A stretch of DNA of 64,000 bases from Cheiracanthium punctorium (Eukaryota; Arthropoda; Arachnida; Araneae; Cheiracanthiidae): NCBI GenBank assembly GCA_038373885.1, contig JAWZYV010012241.1:434001-498000 (forward strand). The letters are read 5' to 3'. Both the position numbers and the translations under genes were made by a program. Position 1 is the first letter of the stretch; every line of letters starts with the position of its first letter. Below, one piece after another: positions 54,535 to 64,000 of this stretch. The notes under the pieces were generated by a model. That model saw nothing but the letters and a program-made list of their open reading frames with translations, had not been told where the DNA came from and made no database searches.

Positions 54535-55680
54535 CCGGAAAACATCATTATGGATCAGTTTTCCAGCGGATTTAACGTGGAACTGAGTTACATTTTTCAC
54601 GTTAACAGTTCGTCCTTTTACATAAGAATTTTAAATAGCCGGAGTGGGGGGGTATAGGCTATACACGATTCTCGATTCCCGCTGCTCACTCAACACAACT
54701 ACCACCCTAATTCGATATAGAGTGGAAGTCTATGGAGTGGCGAGGGGGGTGGGGGATCTTTTTAAAAAGAGGTTTTACACGAGGGAACCCCCCCCCCCCC
54801 CACTTTTAATCCTCGGCGGTTGACGGCTTTATTCGCTGCCATTCTTAGGAGGCATTTAAATTTCAATAACATCGCCGGTATACAAAGGCGGAACGGGCGT
54901 AATCCGCCTGGGCGCAAGGACAGCTGATGCGCTCTTTTGGATGTCTACAAAAGCAGCACCCCCACCGCCCCCAGCTTCTATTCGGGATCATTTTCGGATG
55001 TTTAGGTGGAGCGCCTTTGTTTTATTCTTGTTGCCGCCACGTGTCCCATTTGCGTGGAAAACCAGTTGTTTTTTGTGGGTGGTTGTTGTGATTTCTACGC
55101 TCTTTTATAATGTACAGGGTGTCCCGAAAGAGCACTGCTCTTGGCTTTTATTCCTTAAATATGGATCACAGACATACACAATAAATTGCAAAGTTACGGG
55201 TGGGGGAACAGAATTTTATAGTATCGATTAAAATTTTCAGGAGATTTATTCTAAATTATTGTAAAATGTAAATTTTTATACCGTCCCCCCTCCCCAAACA
55301 AAAGAAATTCCCAATTAGTAAAGTGTTTCCCTTAAATTAATGAGGTAACGCACAAAGTTTCAACCTTTCATCATTCAAATTGTTTAAAATAAATGTACAG
55401 AGTGTTTCAAAATTAGAGAAATAAAATTCTAGGAGGGATAGGTTCACCAAGGCGTTTCAGAATCACATTGCGATGTGGGGGCGTTTTTGACGATATTTAT
55501 ATACATTAAATGCATGCACATAAATTCATATTTAAACACTTTTGTTATCTATGTAATAAGCTGTAAATTAATGCAGATAATTATCGTCAAAAGTGAATTT
55601 TAAGCTCAGGAGACGGAGCTATGGAAAAGATTAAATAGGTAAAATAAAATAGACTCACAAAACATTCGATAAGTTAGTAA
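54535..55680. other. Intergenic with GGGTGTCC-type repeats
   Basis: tacagggtgtcccgaaag at 55116 and tacagagtgtttcaaaatta at 55396 are two diverged copies of an end word common in arthropod repeats; a third copy is in reverse at 59490. A C run lies near 54787-54801. The 96-aa plus frame at 54941-55231 has no recognised domain. Confidence 0.45.
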
Positions 55681-55684
55681 TTAA

Positions 55685-56465
55685 TAAAGCCCGGATTTTG
55701 ATCACCCAAAAAATCCCTAAAAATGCAAAAAGTGCCCTTAAAAACATCAAAAAATACCCTGAAGTTGAAAACAATGAGGTAATATTTGAAGAAAAATTTC
55801 AATCTAAACAAGTAATTTATTAATAAAAATACGTTTTGTTACATTAAAATATATTTATTTAAATTGATAAACTGATAAAACATATTGATATTTCAAACAA
55901 ATATGAAATAATAAAAAGTTAAAGAAGAAAGAAAAAATATACACCTGACTGTACATTGAAATCTAACTAAAATATATGTAAAGAAATTGAGATAAATATT
56001 ATCGAATGTGAAAGAATGTCTCTTGTCTGAGAGTAAATTTTTGTATCTCAGAAGCTTCTTTCAAGGTCTACTAATGTGATCGGTTCATATTTTAAGAAAA
56101 CTGAATCACTTTCTGGCAACTCTTCTTCCATTTCAAAAATCAACATTTCACTTGTTAAGAGAGATTTTTCTTATTGTTTGGAAGCCATAGTTTTTCTCTA
56201 AAACCTGGATAAATTTTTCAATTATACTCTGTCCAATTATTCACATAAGTTTTTTTATTTTAATTGAAAAGAGTTTGCAGGATATATTGAAAGTTACTAA
56301 ATAAAATGAAAAACTATTAGAAAAAATTTTACATTTCTTTAAAAAATGACCCCAAATTAATAAAAGTATCATAAAATACAAAATAATGTTCCAACATTTA
56401 AAAAAAATGCTCTAAAAACCCTAAAAAATGCAAAAAATGCAAACGTCATCAAAATTCAGGCTTTA
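55685..56465. mobile_element. 781-bp hAT-like element with exact 8-bp TSD
   Basis: The ends are TAAAGCCCGGATTTTGATCA and, on the other strand, TAAAGCCTGAATTTTGATGA, continuing with aaatgcaaaaa-type repeats on both sides. The flanks gtaattaa at 55677-55684 and 56466-56473 are identical. No transposase frame. Confidence 0.85.
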
Positions 56466-56474
56466 GTAATTAAC

Positions 56475-57125
56475 TTAGTTAAATTTAATAAAAACTTCGT
56501 AAAATAAAAGTTTTTATGAATTTTACATTTTGTCGCCAGTTTTTGTGGAGTGTTCCTCGTAAATTAACTTAGTTCTGGGGAACCGATAAATCACACGATT
56601 CTCTAGGAAAATCGAGTCGTTGTAAAAATTGCACATTTATCTGAAAAATAAAACAACCTTAATTCTATTTTTCAAAATCTCATTAAAAAATAATGGAAAG
56701 AAAGGCATAAATAATTAAAACGAAATACGCGAACCCGATAGAAATACGCATTATGATAATAGCTGGGTTATCTTTCCCTATATGTTTCTTTATCACCAAA
56801 TGTTTTGTCATAATCAGTCGCAATTTCGGTAGTGGGCGACAGATTAGTGTCAAATTGACTTTTTATCTTGTATCCGAGATGTTGGGCGCTTTATGGAACT
56901 TATCTACCAAATTTGTTTTCTAGGGGGTTTTAATCGACGATACCAAAGATGACACCTGTTTGCTTTCCGTTGAGGCGTGTTGGAAAACAAGCGTAATTGA
57001 GCCAGACTGCTCTTTATCAGGCAGGTGCTTTACTATTTGCGAATTTTAAAAGACGCTCGGAGATGCTGGTCCGGAAAGCCAAATAAAAATAAGCTAAACG
57101 GTTAGTCTCCAAGTTATCGATGTGG
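56475..57125. other. Intergenic, nothing recognised
   Basis: A+T-rich with no paired repeats or coding motifs. Confidence 0.4.
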
Positions 57126-57129
57126 AAGA

Positions 57130-57250
57130 ACGAGATCGATATACTGCCCAGCGCTGGAAAAGTGCAGCCGTTGCCATCGTTCGATTGAACTATCAACAAC
57201 ATGGGGCGGTTAATTGAATTGCCAATCGCGTGCCACAAAGAAGGGTTTTT
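57130..57250. mobile_element. Diverged fragment of the piggyBac-like foldback family
   Basis: gcagccgttgccatcgttcg and atcgcgtgccacaaagaagg match the central part of the 51154 and 58615 copies, with many substitutions. No TTAA ends. Confidence 0.6.
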
Positions 57251-57259
57251 TTTCTTTTT

Positions 57260-58350
57260 CTTTTCGCGGCCGCACAGCCACCAATTTCAGTAGGCTACTC
57301 CCTACTAGTCTGAATCTCAAGGATTGCGAAATAAATCTTGCTCATGGTGTCTTTTTTTTTTGTGTGTGTATGTGTGTCAGAGTTTTTATGATTATTATTA
57401 AAGCTCTGACAATAAAGGAAAGGAAAAAAAGCCATTTTCAAAGCATGACGTAAAAATGACGTCGATTACACATGCGCTTTAAAAACCGTTCCCTTGGAAT
57501 TTGAAATGCTCAATCTATTAATTTTTAATGAAACTGAAGGACATTCATGTATATTTACATGCATACATTCATGCATTATATGCGTATAATATAACAATAC
57601 TAGGGAAACATCCTGATGATTTAATCCGACACTATAGAAACACGTTCTCTGCTAGGTCGAAAATACACTTCATAGCTTTAAAGATTAACTTTGTTCTTTA
57701 ATCTATATTTTTAGCATTTTAGTCCCCAAAGTAACATAATCTATGGTTTCTATTTAAACTGGTCAAGAATTAAACGAAAACTGATGTAATTTCTCGAGTA
57801 TTCTACACATAAAAAATAGTCGAACAATATTCACACTAAAAAACTATTACATCGAGGACTTGGAACATTTTATTTTAACGGCTAATTTTGGGGGGCTCCT
57901 TTTCGTTGGGGGAACCGGGCTCCGAACGCCCTGCCAGAAATCAGTTCCTGGGTGTAGGTATTAGTCTTGCATTTCGCCTCCATTCTCTTGTATATACCTG
58001 AAACTCGAGACGTGTTCGGCAAGCGGGCGGGTGGGGGGAGGGGGACCCAAAGTTATCCTTCCTTTTTTAATTGAAATCAAAACACACAGCAACCGATCCC
58101 GGGATATCGCTTCCTGGCCGGATTTAGCTTTCGCTGTTGAGTGCCCCAGCGATTAGGTTTCACTGGCAGGAGCCCCGGCTCAGGGGGCGGGGGCAGAGAG
58201 AGGTTTCAGCATTCATCGCCCACGTGCAGAAGGTAAACAAGGGTGGCTGGCTGAGGGCTGCATCATCTGTCCATCAGTGTGCTTAAATAAGAAGGGGGGG
58301 CATAAAATCAGTGAAATACTTTCAGATTTAAAAAAAAAACTATCTATTAA
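57260..58350. other. Intergenic, locally G+C-rich
   Basis: A richer block at 57880-58230 has ggcgggcgggtggggggagg and similar tracts. It could look like a promoter, but no exon or splice pattern follows on either strand. A short (GT)n tract lies at 57360-57376. Confidence 0.4.
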
Positions 58351-58614
58351 AACCAGGGCTCGAAAATGACGGAGGTCCGCTGGTCCGAGATCACTAAAAT
58401 ATACAACGGACCAGAAGACTACAAAATAAGTTGGTCCGTCGGACCAGTAAAGTCTTACTGACATTTTTCTCTTGCAAACGCTGTAAAAGATGAAGTTTGG
58501 TTAGGCTATTTTATAATTATTAAAACTGCGTTGTGAAGAATGAAATCCAGGTTCGATACACTTGGTTGCAATATAAGAAAAAGACATTAGAATACTTGAA
58601 ACTATTTTATTTAA

Positions 58615-58790
58615 CCCTTTGAGGCGCAACCCTTTCCCAATGCTGAAAAAAGGGCAGCCGTTGCCATCGCTCGACTTAACTACCAGCAAGAGGGCGGACG
58701 ATCGAAACGTTCATAGCTTGCCACAGATCTAGAGACCCTTTTTTTGAACGACAGCTGGCTGTGCGGCACAGCCAACTGTCGTCAATGTCG
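58615..58790. mobile_element. piggyBac-like MITE, truncated at the right
   Basis: It begins CCCTTTGAGGCGCAACCC after TTAA (58611-58614) and matches the 9127 family up to the agccaactg turn of the foldback. Then it stops abruptly at the next repeat. Confidence 0.75.
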
Positions 58791-58792
58791 AG

Positions 58793-59430
58793 AACAAAAA
58801 ATGTTCAAAATAAGGTCGGAAATAAGACTTCGTTTAGAAAAAAATTCCTTTAGTTCATTTTCAAAGTGTAACACTTTTTATGTTTGTAAACGAACCCCCA
58901 TACAAAAACATTGCCAGCTGGTAGAATAGTGCCCCCTACACTAGAATAGTGCCCCCTACACTACAATAGTGCCCCCTACACTAGTGCAAAATTTGAGAAT
59001 TATACCTTAAAAAGTGTCAGAGATATGAAGATAAATGTAATGCTGACTAAAATTACTTTTCCATGGTTCTCGAAGGGATAAAATTATGTCGAATGATTGC
59101 ATTTCAGGGGTGCTACAGAAATGACGAAAGAAAATCTTTTTTTCTGCTATAGTAATAATCGTTTACATTCAAAATCATGTATAGTCCCCGTTCCTCTTTC
59201 TTTAAAGATATCTCTGCGACGTTGTAGGATGAAAGGCTCAAATTGGGTACATCACCTCATAAGTGCATGGGACACATTTTACTAATTGGCAATGTTTTTG
59301 TACGGGGCCTTATAACAAATTTAAAAAAGTGTAACATTTTGAAAATAAACGAGAGGAATTTTTTTCTTAACGGAGTCTTATTTTGACGGAGTCTTATTTC
59401 CGACTTTATTTTGAACATTTTTTCAATTGA
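58793..59430. mobile_element. Foldback repeat with arms of about 130 nt
   Basis: ttcaaaataaggtcggaaat (58802) pairs with atttccgactttattttgaa (59396), and tacaaaaacattgcca with its complement near 59287. The outer right sequence runs on to ttgggacaccctgtata at 59485, a GGGTGTCC-type terminus. Confidence 0.65.
58923..58982. repeat. Three tandem 20-bp units
   Basis: agaatagtgccccctacact is repeated three times with one substitution, between the arms of the foldback. Confidence 0.92.
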
Positions 59431-59649
59431 CACTGCCCACTTACCTCTCATAGATAAAGAATTAAAGCCCGTTACCACCTTTTTGGGACACCCTGTATAT
59501 TGCTCATACATTTTCATTTGTTTCGCCTTTTTTTTTAAAAAAAAAGACTCATGTATACGAATCAGTGATAAATAATGTTACGGAGGCCATTAGTCACTGG
59601 TCCGTTGTATATACCACTGACTAAATATTCTATTTTCTATCCCTGATTA

Positions 59650-60585
59650 AAAGTGTATCATAATTCATACGTCAGTCCTATTCATTTTTCTTATTTCATT
59701 ATGCTAGACAGATTATCACAGTACTTACGGGATAGACCATTGGTGTACGCAGGCTTCTTTTAAGGGGAGATTATGGAAGTAATATGTGTGTTAAAAAACG
59801 CAATCTTCGTAATGAAAAATTCATAGAATTTATGTTACCAATTCTTCGACAAGGAGGTTGGTGCGGGGCGACTTATCTAATAATAAGTCCAGGCCTCTCA
59901 ATTAGTCCTCCTTTTTTAAAATTCCTACCTTCATCAAAGTTTTATTTATATAGCCTAGTATTTTAATGGTTTGATAGACGAAACCTTAACATATAAAAGA
60001 ACATTTAACAGCTGTTGAAGAAGCAGAACATTTTACTCTATTATTTATAAAGGTAGGAATTTTAAAAAACGAGGACCAATTGAGAGGCCTGTAAGTCGAA
60101 CGTGTTTGAACCCGTAAGATTTATTATTAGATTTCTTTTTTTTTTAAGTCCACTACTCGTATAAATGGAAACAGTAGGTTGTGCTCACAATGTGCCCCCA
60201 ATAAGGAGATTTTTTAAAAGCCCAAAAGTATAAGAAAAAGCGGCCGTTACGACTAGAACGAATAATGGAACATTTTCTACTGGGAGGAGGGGGTGCATTT
60301 GATTTTTAGAAGGCGCCATGAAATCTGGAAAAGAGACGCTGCTGTCTGAAATTAAAAATTCAGATGATTGGGAGAATTGCTTGCTTTTTTGTACTGGGGG
60401 AAGGGATATTTTCTGCCCTTGTTGTTGTATGAGGTTAAGTATCTTTATAGAGCTCATTTCACGAGAAATTGGAAACGCTTGCACGTTGAAAATTCCTTCC
60501 AGGCAGCTCGATAATCAATAAGGGGCAAAATGTTATAATAATCGCAGCCGCATCTTCTACTTTCTGAATGAGACTGACTGTACCA
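59650..60585. other. Intergenic with a foldback at 59892-60090
   Basis: aggcctctcaattagtcctc at 59892 and gaggaccaattgagaggcct ending at 60090 form 40-nt arms around a 117-nt loop, a probable MITE with no visible target duplication. The 99-aa minus frame at 60185-60484 shows no known motif. Confidence 0.5.
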
Positions 60586-60587
60586 TG

Positions 60588-61448
60588 GAGGGCCGGCCTA
60601 AGAGCTAAATGCAGTGTGTGCAACAATGAGATTTGGAGCCCTTTGCCCTAGAAATGGGTAAGGAAAACCTTCCAAAAATGATATTTGTCAAAACTTAATA
60701 CCTGAAGCTGGCATTTTACAGGGATTAGAAACCAAAATCTAAAACTAAATAAGCAATAATAAATAGTAAATATTAAAGTATTTACAAGTATCTTTTCATT
60801 ATTTTTATTTTTTTAATTATATATTCTAGAACCAATTTTTTAACTGCCTTGTTCAAACTTCAAAAGGCGAACTGTAAACCCCTAACGCTAAAGCAAACCC
60901 CTAACAATTTTTTTAAAAACTGAATTAGTTGTTATGCGTTGCGGGTAGAACTACATCAATTTTATTTCACTTAATATTGATGGAAAATTCATTTCACTCT
61001 CAATATATTAATAGATGAACTCAACATTTGACAGTGATTGTGAGTGTCTATCTACAGTTTGCTTCTGTGATAACAACGAATGGGAGCACGTGGAGCCAGT
61101 CTATTGTACTATTAAGTAACATTTTATTTGTTGAACATGTTATTAATATATTCAAACTGCCGAACTGCATTAAAAAAACATAAAAAATTTTCGTTTTAAC
61201 CATATTATTTTTTCCATATTTTTTCTCAATTCGGCGTCCCTCTCAAACATGCGACCGCACGCGTCTCACACGTCCCGGCTGTGCCGGCACAGCCAGCTGC
61301 GTTAACAAAAGGGTCTCTCGATCTGTGGCACGCGATGAACGTTTCGATCGTCCACCATCTTGCTGGTAGTTAAGTCGAGCTTTGGCGACGGCTGCCCTTT
61401 TTACAGCATTGGGAAAGGGTTGTGCTTCAAAGGGTTAAGCCGGCCCTG
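60588..61448. mobile_element. 861-bp hAT-like element with exact 8-bp TSD
   Basis: The ends are GAGGGCCGGCCTAAGAGC (first base changed from C) and, on the other strand, CAGGGCCGGCTTAA. The flanks gtaccatg at 60580-60587 and 61449-61456 are identical. Its right terminus contains the TTAA that the adjacent piggyBac-like fragment used as a target. Confidence 0.85.
61258..61434. mobile_element. piggyBac-like MITE fragment nested in a hAT-like element
   Basis: It ends AAAGGGTTGTGCTTCAAAGGG before TTAA (61435-61438) and carries gatgaacgtttcgatcgtcc and ccatcttgctggtagttaag, matching the right half of 9127-9624. The left end is lost. Confidence 0.75.
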
Positions 61449-61520
61449 GTACCATGCGCCGACATTGTATTACCTACGTCGATTGCATGGATGTTATGCC
61501 ACGAACGGGGGAATGCTTAT

Positions 61521-62012
61521 TAGAGGTGAGTTCGGGCTCATTTTTTGAAGCCCGAGCCCGAGCAATATTATTTAAGTCGGAGCCCGAGCCCGAAATTTCA
61601 GCGAAAGATAAAAAAAAGTTCAATTACTTCATTGTTAGAATATAAATTTTGCCGTTTCTGCAAATTAAAGAAAAATAGAGTTGCAAACTCTCAATGCACT
61701 TTCTAATTCTTTATATCCGTGTTTATCAAAAAATGTCGGATCTCATGACTCACTAAGTAATATAAGCCGCCGTTCTGAAATACCCAAAGAGCTTCACGCA
61801 CCTTCTAGGCGCCTGTGCCACTTTTTTCTTTCTTTTTTATAAGTACTTTTATTTTCCTCATCAATCACTTTTTAAAATCTGTTTCAAGGGGTATGTTCAA
61901 AAAAGAAGAAATGTTTCACGATCCCGAGCCCGAACGCAGTTGTGAATTACAGAGCCCGAGCCCGGTTCGGGCCGCCCGGGGTCGGGCTCGGGCTGAGCCC
62001 GTCTCATCTCTA
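61521..62012. mobile_element. 492-bp hAT-like element with exact 8-bp TSD
   Basis: The ends are TAGAGGTGAGTTCGGGCTC and, on the other strand, TAGAGATGAGACGGGCTC. The flanks atgcttat at 61513-61520 and 62013-62020 are identical. Repeated cccgagcccgag words lie at both ends. It is the same family as 51051-52037 in opposite orientation. Confidence 0.88.
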
Positions 62013-62019
62013 ATGCTTA

Positions 62020-62445
62020 TGGCGTTTGTGTGTACAAATATCTTATATTGCAGTTAGCATACCCGCATTTAGGATAAGCCCTTATTCGTTGACAATTAGT
62101 CCAATCGATTATTAGAATAATGACTAATACAAAATAAAAGTTAATGCCTAGTCATAAGCATATTATAGCAGTTATTTCAGTTGTATCCGCATGTTTTTAG
62201 CAGCATCAATAACACTGGTATAAAAATTTTTCCAAGACCAATTTCTTGTTTATAAAACTCAGGCTCATCTTAAATCATCAGAAATGTCTGAACAACATCG
62301 TCAAAATCTACTTTTCGTTGGAAATAGGAGCTCAATTACCAATACCCGTGGGTGCCCATATCTATGAGTAGGGAGGGCCCATACCTCCCATATTACTGTT
62401 ATGATTTAAGTACTGGTATAACATAGAAGTGGTTCAACACTAAAA
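62020..62445. other. Intergenic, nothing recognised
   Basis: A+T-rich, no paired repeats. Confidence 0.4.
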
Positions 62446-62448
62446 TAT

Positions 62449-62717
62449 CAGGAGTCGATCCAGAAATTTTTTCCAGGATCTCATTTTTGTGAAAATTGCT
62501 TATTTTGGGGAATTTCAATACTTAATTTCGTGAATTTCAACATTTACTTTTGTGAATTTTTATACCAATTTTTAATAAAAGTCACTATTTTTGTTAAAAT
62601 AATTGATAAAACAGATTAAAATGTTCGGTAAAATACCAATGAAGGGCAGTTTTAACCGATTGTAGTTTCGTGAAGGGGTCGCAAAACGGACCCAATTTTC
62701 ATCTGCATCGACCCCTG
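62449..62717. mobile_element. 269-bp TIR element, CAGGRGTCGAT ends
   Basis: The ends are CAGGAGTCGATCCAGA and, on the other strand, CAGGGGTCGATGCAGA. The left flank ends aatat and the right flank starts aatat, a possible 5-bp duplication. It is non-coding and probably hAT-like. Confidence 0.65.
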
Positions 62718-62719
62718 AA

Positions 62720-63259
62720 TATAGAATCTTTCTGGGGCAGGACACTTGACTTACCACCCCCCTACAAGCAATCATATACCCCTGCCAGTATCCTATATTT
62801 TCTTTCTTCAGGTCTATGGATTATGATAGCTGATTGCATTAGCATATTTTTGTAATTTTATCCAAAAACAGAATTGAAATTTTCAGTTAAAAACAAGTGA
62901 CAGCTCATCTAGGGTGACCAGACGTCCTGCAATTTCGCAGGACAGTCCTTTTTTTTTTTTCATGTCTTGCACTGCAAACTGCCTTATGTACCAAAAAACA
63001 TAAGAATGTCCTTATTTTAGCCTTTGTCCTGCAAAATGTCCTGCTTTCCGTATCGGTCATCGTTTGTAGAAAAAATGAACACAGTTCATGTATGGGCATC
63101 GATACAGCGATATTTCAAGGTAAATAATTTCGATGTTTTGACATTGATAATTTCTTATATATTCAATAATTAAATTATATTCTTTTTTTTATAAAGTATT
63201 GCCAGGTCATCTTTCAAGAAAAGTTTTTCTAGTTACACTCATAGCTTATACAGGAAAAA
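62720..63259. other. Intergenic with an unpaired GGTGACCAG end
   Basis: tagggtgaccagacgtcctg at 62911 matches the terminus style of the 39981-40205 MITE, and repeated gtcctgca words follow, but the other end was not found. Confidence 0.45.
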
Positions 63260-64000
63260 CTAGCTGAAGTACCCGTCCTCGACGGGTTAGTGAATGAAAA
63301 TTTCCAAAAAGCAAGAACTTTCGTCAGCATTGTAGGAGTACACAGAATGGATGTAGTATGTTGCCAAAGTAAAGAAAGCGAAGTTATAATTTTCATGTAT
63401 TGTTAAAATACTACAGGTTAGAGAGTAACTAAGTAATATCATTTCATTCGCTTTAGTCGTAATGATGGGATGCGCGAACGAATATTTAAGCATATTGAAA
63501 TAATTTTCGCAAAATCTCAAAATTTAATCAACATTTTTGAAAAATTGGAAGCCTAGAATTTAAGTTGAGTGACAACCTATCATGTCACCCAAATTCGTTT
63601 CATTCGCTGCAGTCTTTATTTCGAGATGCTGAAACAAATTTTCAGCATTTTAAAACGATTTTCGAAAAATCTCAAATTGTAAGCAAAATATTTTTAAAAT
63701 TCAACGCCTATAAATTAAGATTAGCAACTACCTATCATGTCACTCAATTTCGTATCATTCGTATCACTCAATTTCGTATATTAGTCGTTATTACGTGATG
63801 TTTCAAGAAATATAAACGTATTTTGAGAGAATTTTCACAAAATCTCAAAATCTAATAAAATTTTTTAAAAAATTGGACTCCTACAGTTTATGTTGAGCAA
63901 CCATCTATCCTGTGACCAAATTTCATATCATTCGCTTTAGTCGTTATTACGTAATACGGGAACAAAGATTCACTCAGTTTTAAACGATTTTCTCAATATC
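63260..64000 (-). mobile_element. Helitron 3' portion with ~165-bp tandem units
   Basis: On the minus strand it ends with hairpin aacccgtcgaggacgggt, then acttcag and CTAG at 63263-63260, followed by T. Going right there are three or more units of about 165 bp, starting near 63541, 63697 and 63870 (aaattggaagcctagaattt and variants). Family of the segment at 1-434, inverted. It continues beyond the window. Confidence 0.72.

Larger units (their letters stand above)
58354..59645. mobile_element. 1.29-kb hAT-like element, 7/8 TSD match, with nested repeats
   Basis: The ends are CAGGGCTCGAAAATGACGG and, on the other strand, CAGGGATAGAAAATAGA; both sides then share atatacaacggaccag. The flanks are attaaaac and attaaaag. 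It contains a piggyBac-like fragment (58615-58790) and a foldback with an internal 20-bp tandem repeat (58793-59430). Confidence 0.8.

Noticed and set aside
54941..55231. 96-aa open frame with a proline run and hydrophobic stretches
   Set aside because: No known domain. It overlaps a GGGTGTCC-type repeat, and its hydrophobicity is expected from T-rich DNA.
57880..58230. G+C-rich block as a CpG-island promoter
   Set aside because: No coding exon, splice pattern or conserved protein follows in either direction within the window.
58923..58982. Short regular repeats considered as a CRISPR array
   Set aside because: Units are contiguous 20-bp tandem copies with no spacers, in animal DNA.
60185..60484. 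99-aa minus-strand open frame
   Set aside because: No recognisable motif, no splice context, and it lies in repeat-rich DNA between a foldback and a hAT-like element.
1..64000. The two edge Helitron segments as the two ends of one 64-kb element
   Set aside because: Both are 3' ends in opposite orientation. A single Helitron has one 5' TC end and one 3' CTRR end.

Overview
The window is animal nuclear DNA, most likely arthropod, and a chelicerate such as a spider or mite-like lineage is plausible. It is strongly A+T-rich. The one conserved cellular gene is split into small exons by kilobase introns. Repeats fill the rest, including BEL/Pao, hAT, piggyBac-like and Helitron elements and non-LTR fragments. 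I see no prokaryotic operons, CRISPR array or rRNA. The organism call rests on repeat types and general character and is an inference.

Positions 1-24.5 kb (minus strand) hold the 5' two thirds of a UCHL5/UCH37-type deubiquitinase. Seven coding exons run from the ATG at 24483 down to 1216, and every splice phase fits the next exon. They encode residues 1-212 of a protein that is about 330 aa in animals. Catalytic Cys89, His165 and Asp180 are all present. The 3' exons lie beyond position 1. The introns carry hAT-like, piggyBac-like, Helitron and foldback elements and a LINE fragment.

Positions 24.96-33.04 kb are a nest. A hAT-like element with an exact 8-bp target duplication (tattcatc) contains a 6.4-kb BEL/Pao LTR retrotransposon on the minus strand. 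The retrotransposon has both LTRs and a 5-bp duplication (cattg). Its gag-pol frame is broken at four places; one break is a templated insertion of at least 76 bp.

Positions 33-64 kb show no convincing cellular gene. They are layered transposon debris, often with an intact target duplication or a recognisable unoccupied copy, so the order of insertion can be read. They include at least seven further hAT-like elements with 8-bp duplications, a TTAA-flanked 1.25-kb element, a piggyBac-like foldback family, two decayed Helitron protein fragments, a tRNA-derived SINE-like sequence, a truncated solo BEL LTR and a 68-bp near-perfect palindrome over a hAT insertion junction. The window begins and ends in Helitron 3' sequence of the same family in opposite orientation.

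I found no clear new multi-gene system. The most informative items are the nested insertions, the templated gag insertion, the palindrome at the hAT junction and the TIR families that lack an obvious autonomous partner. All similarity calls were made by eye.
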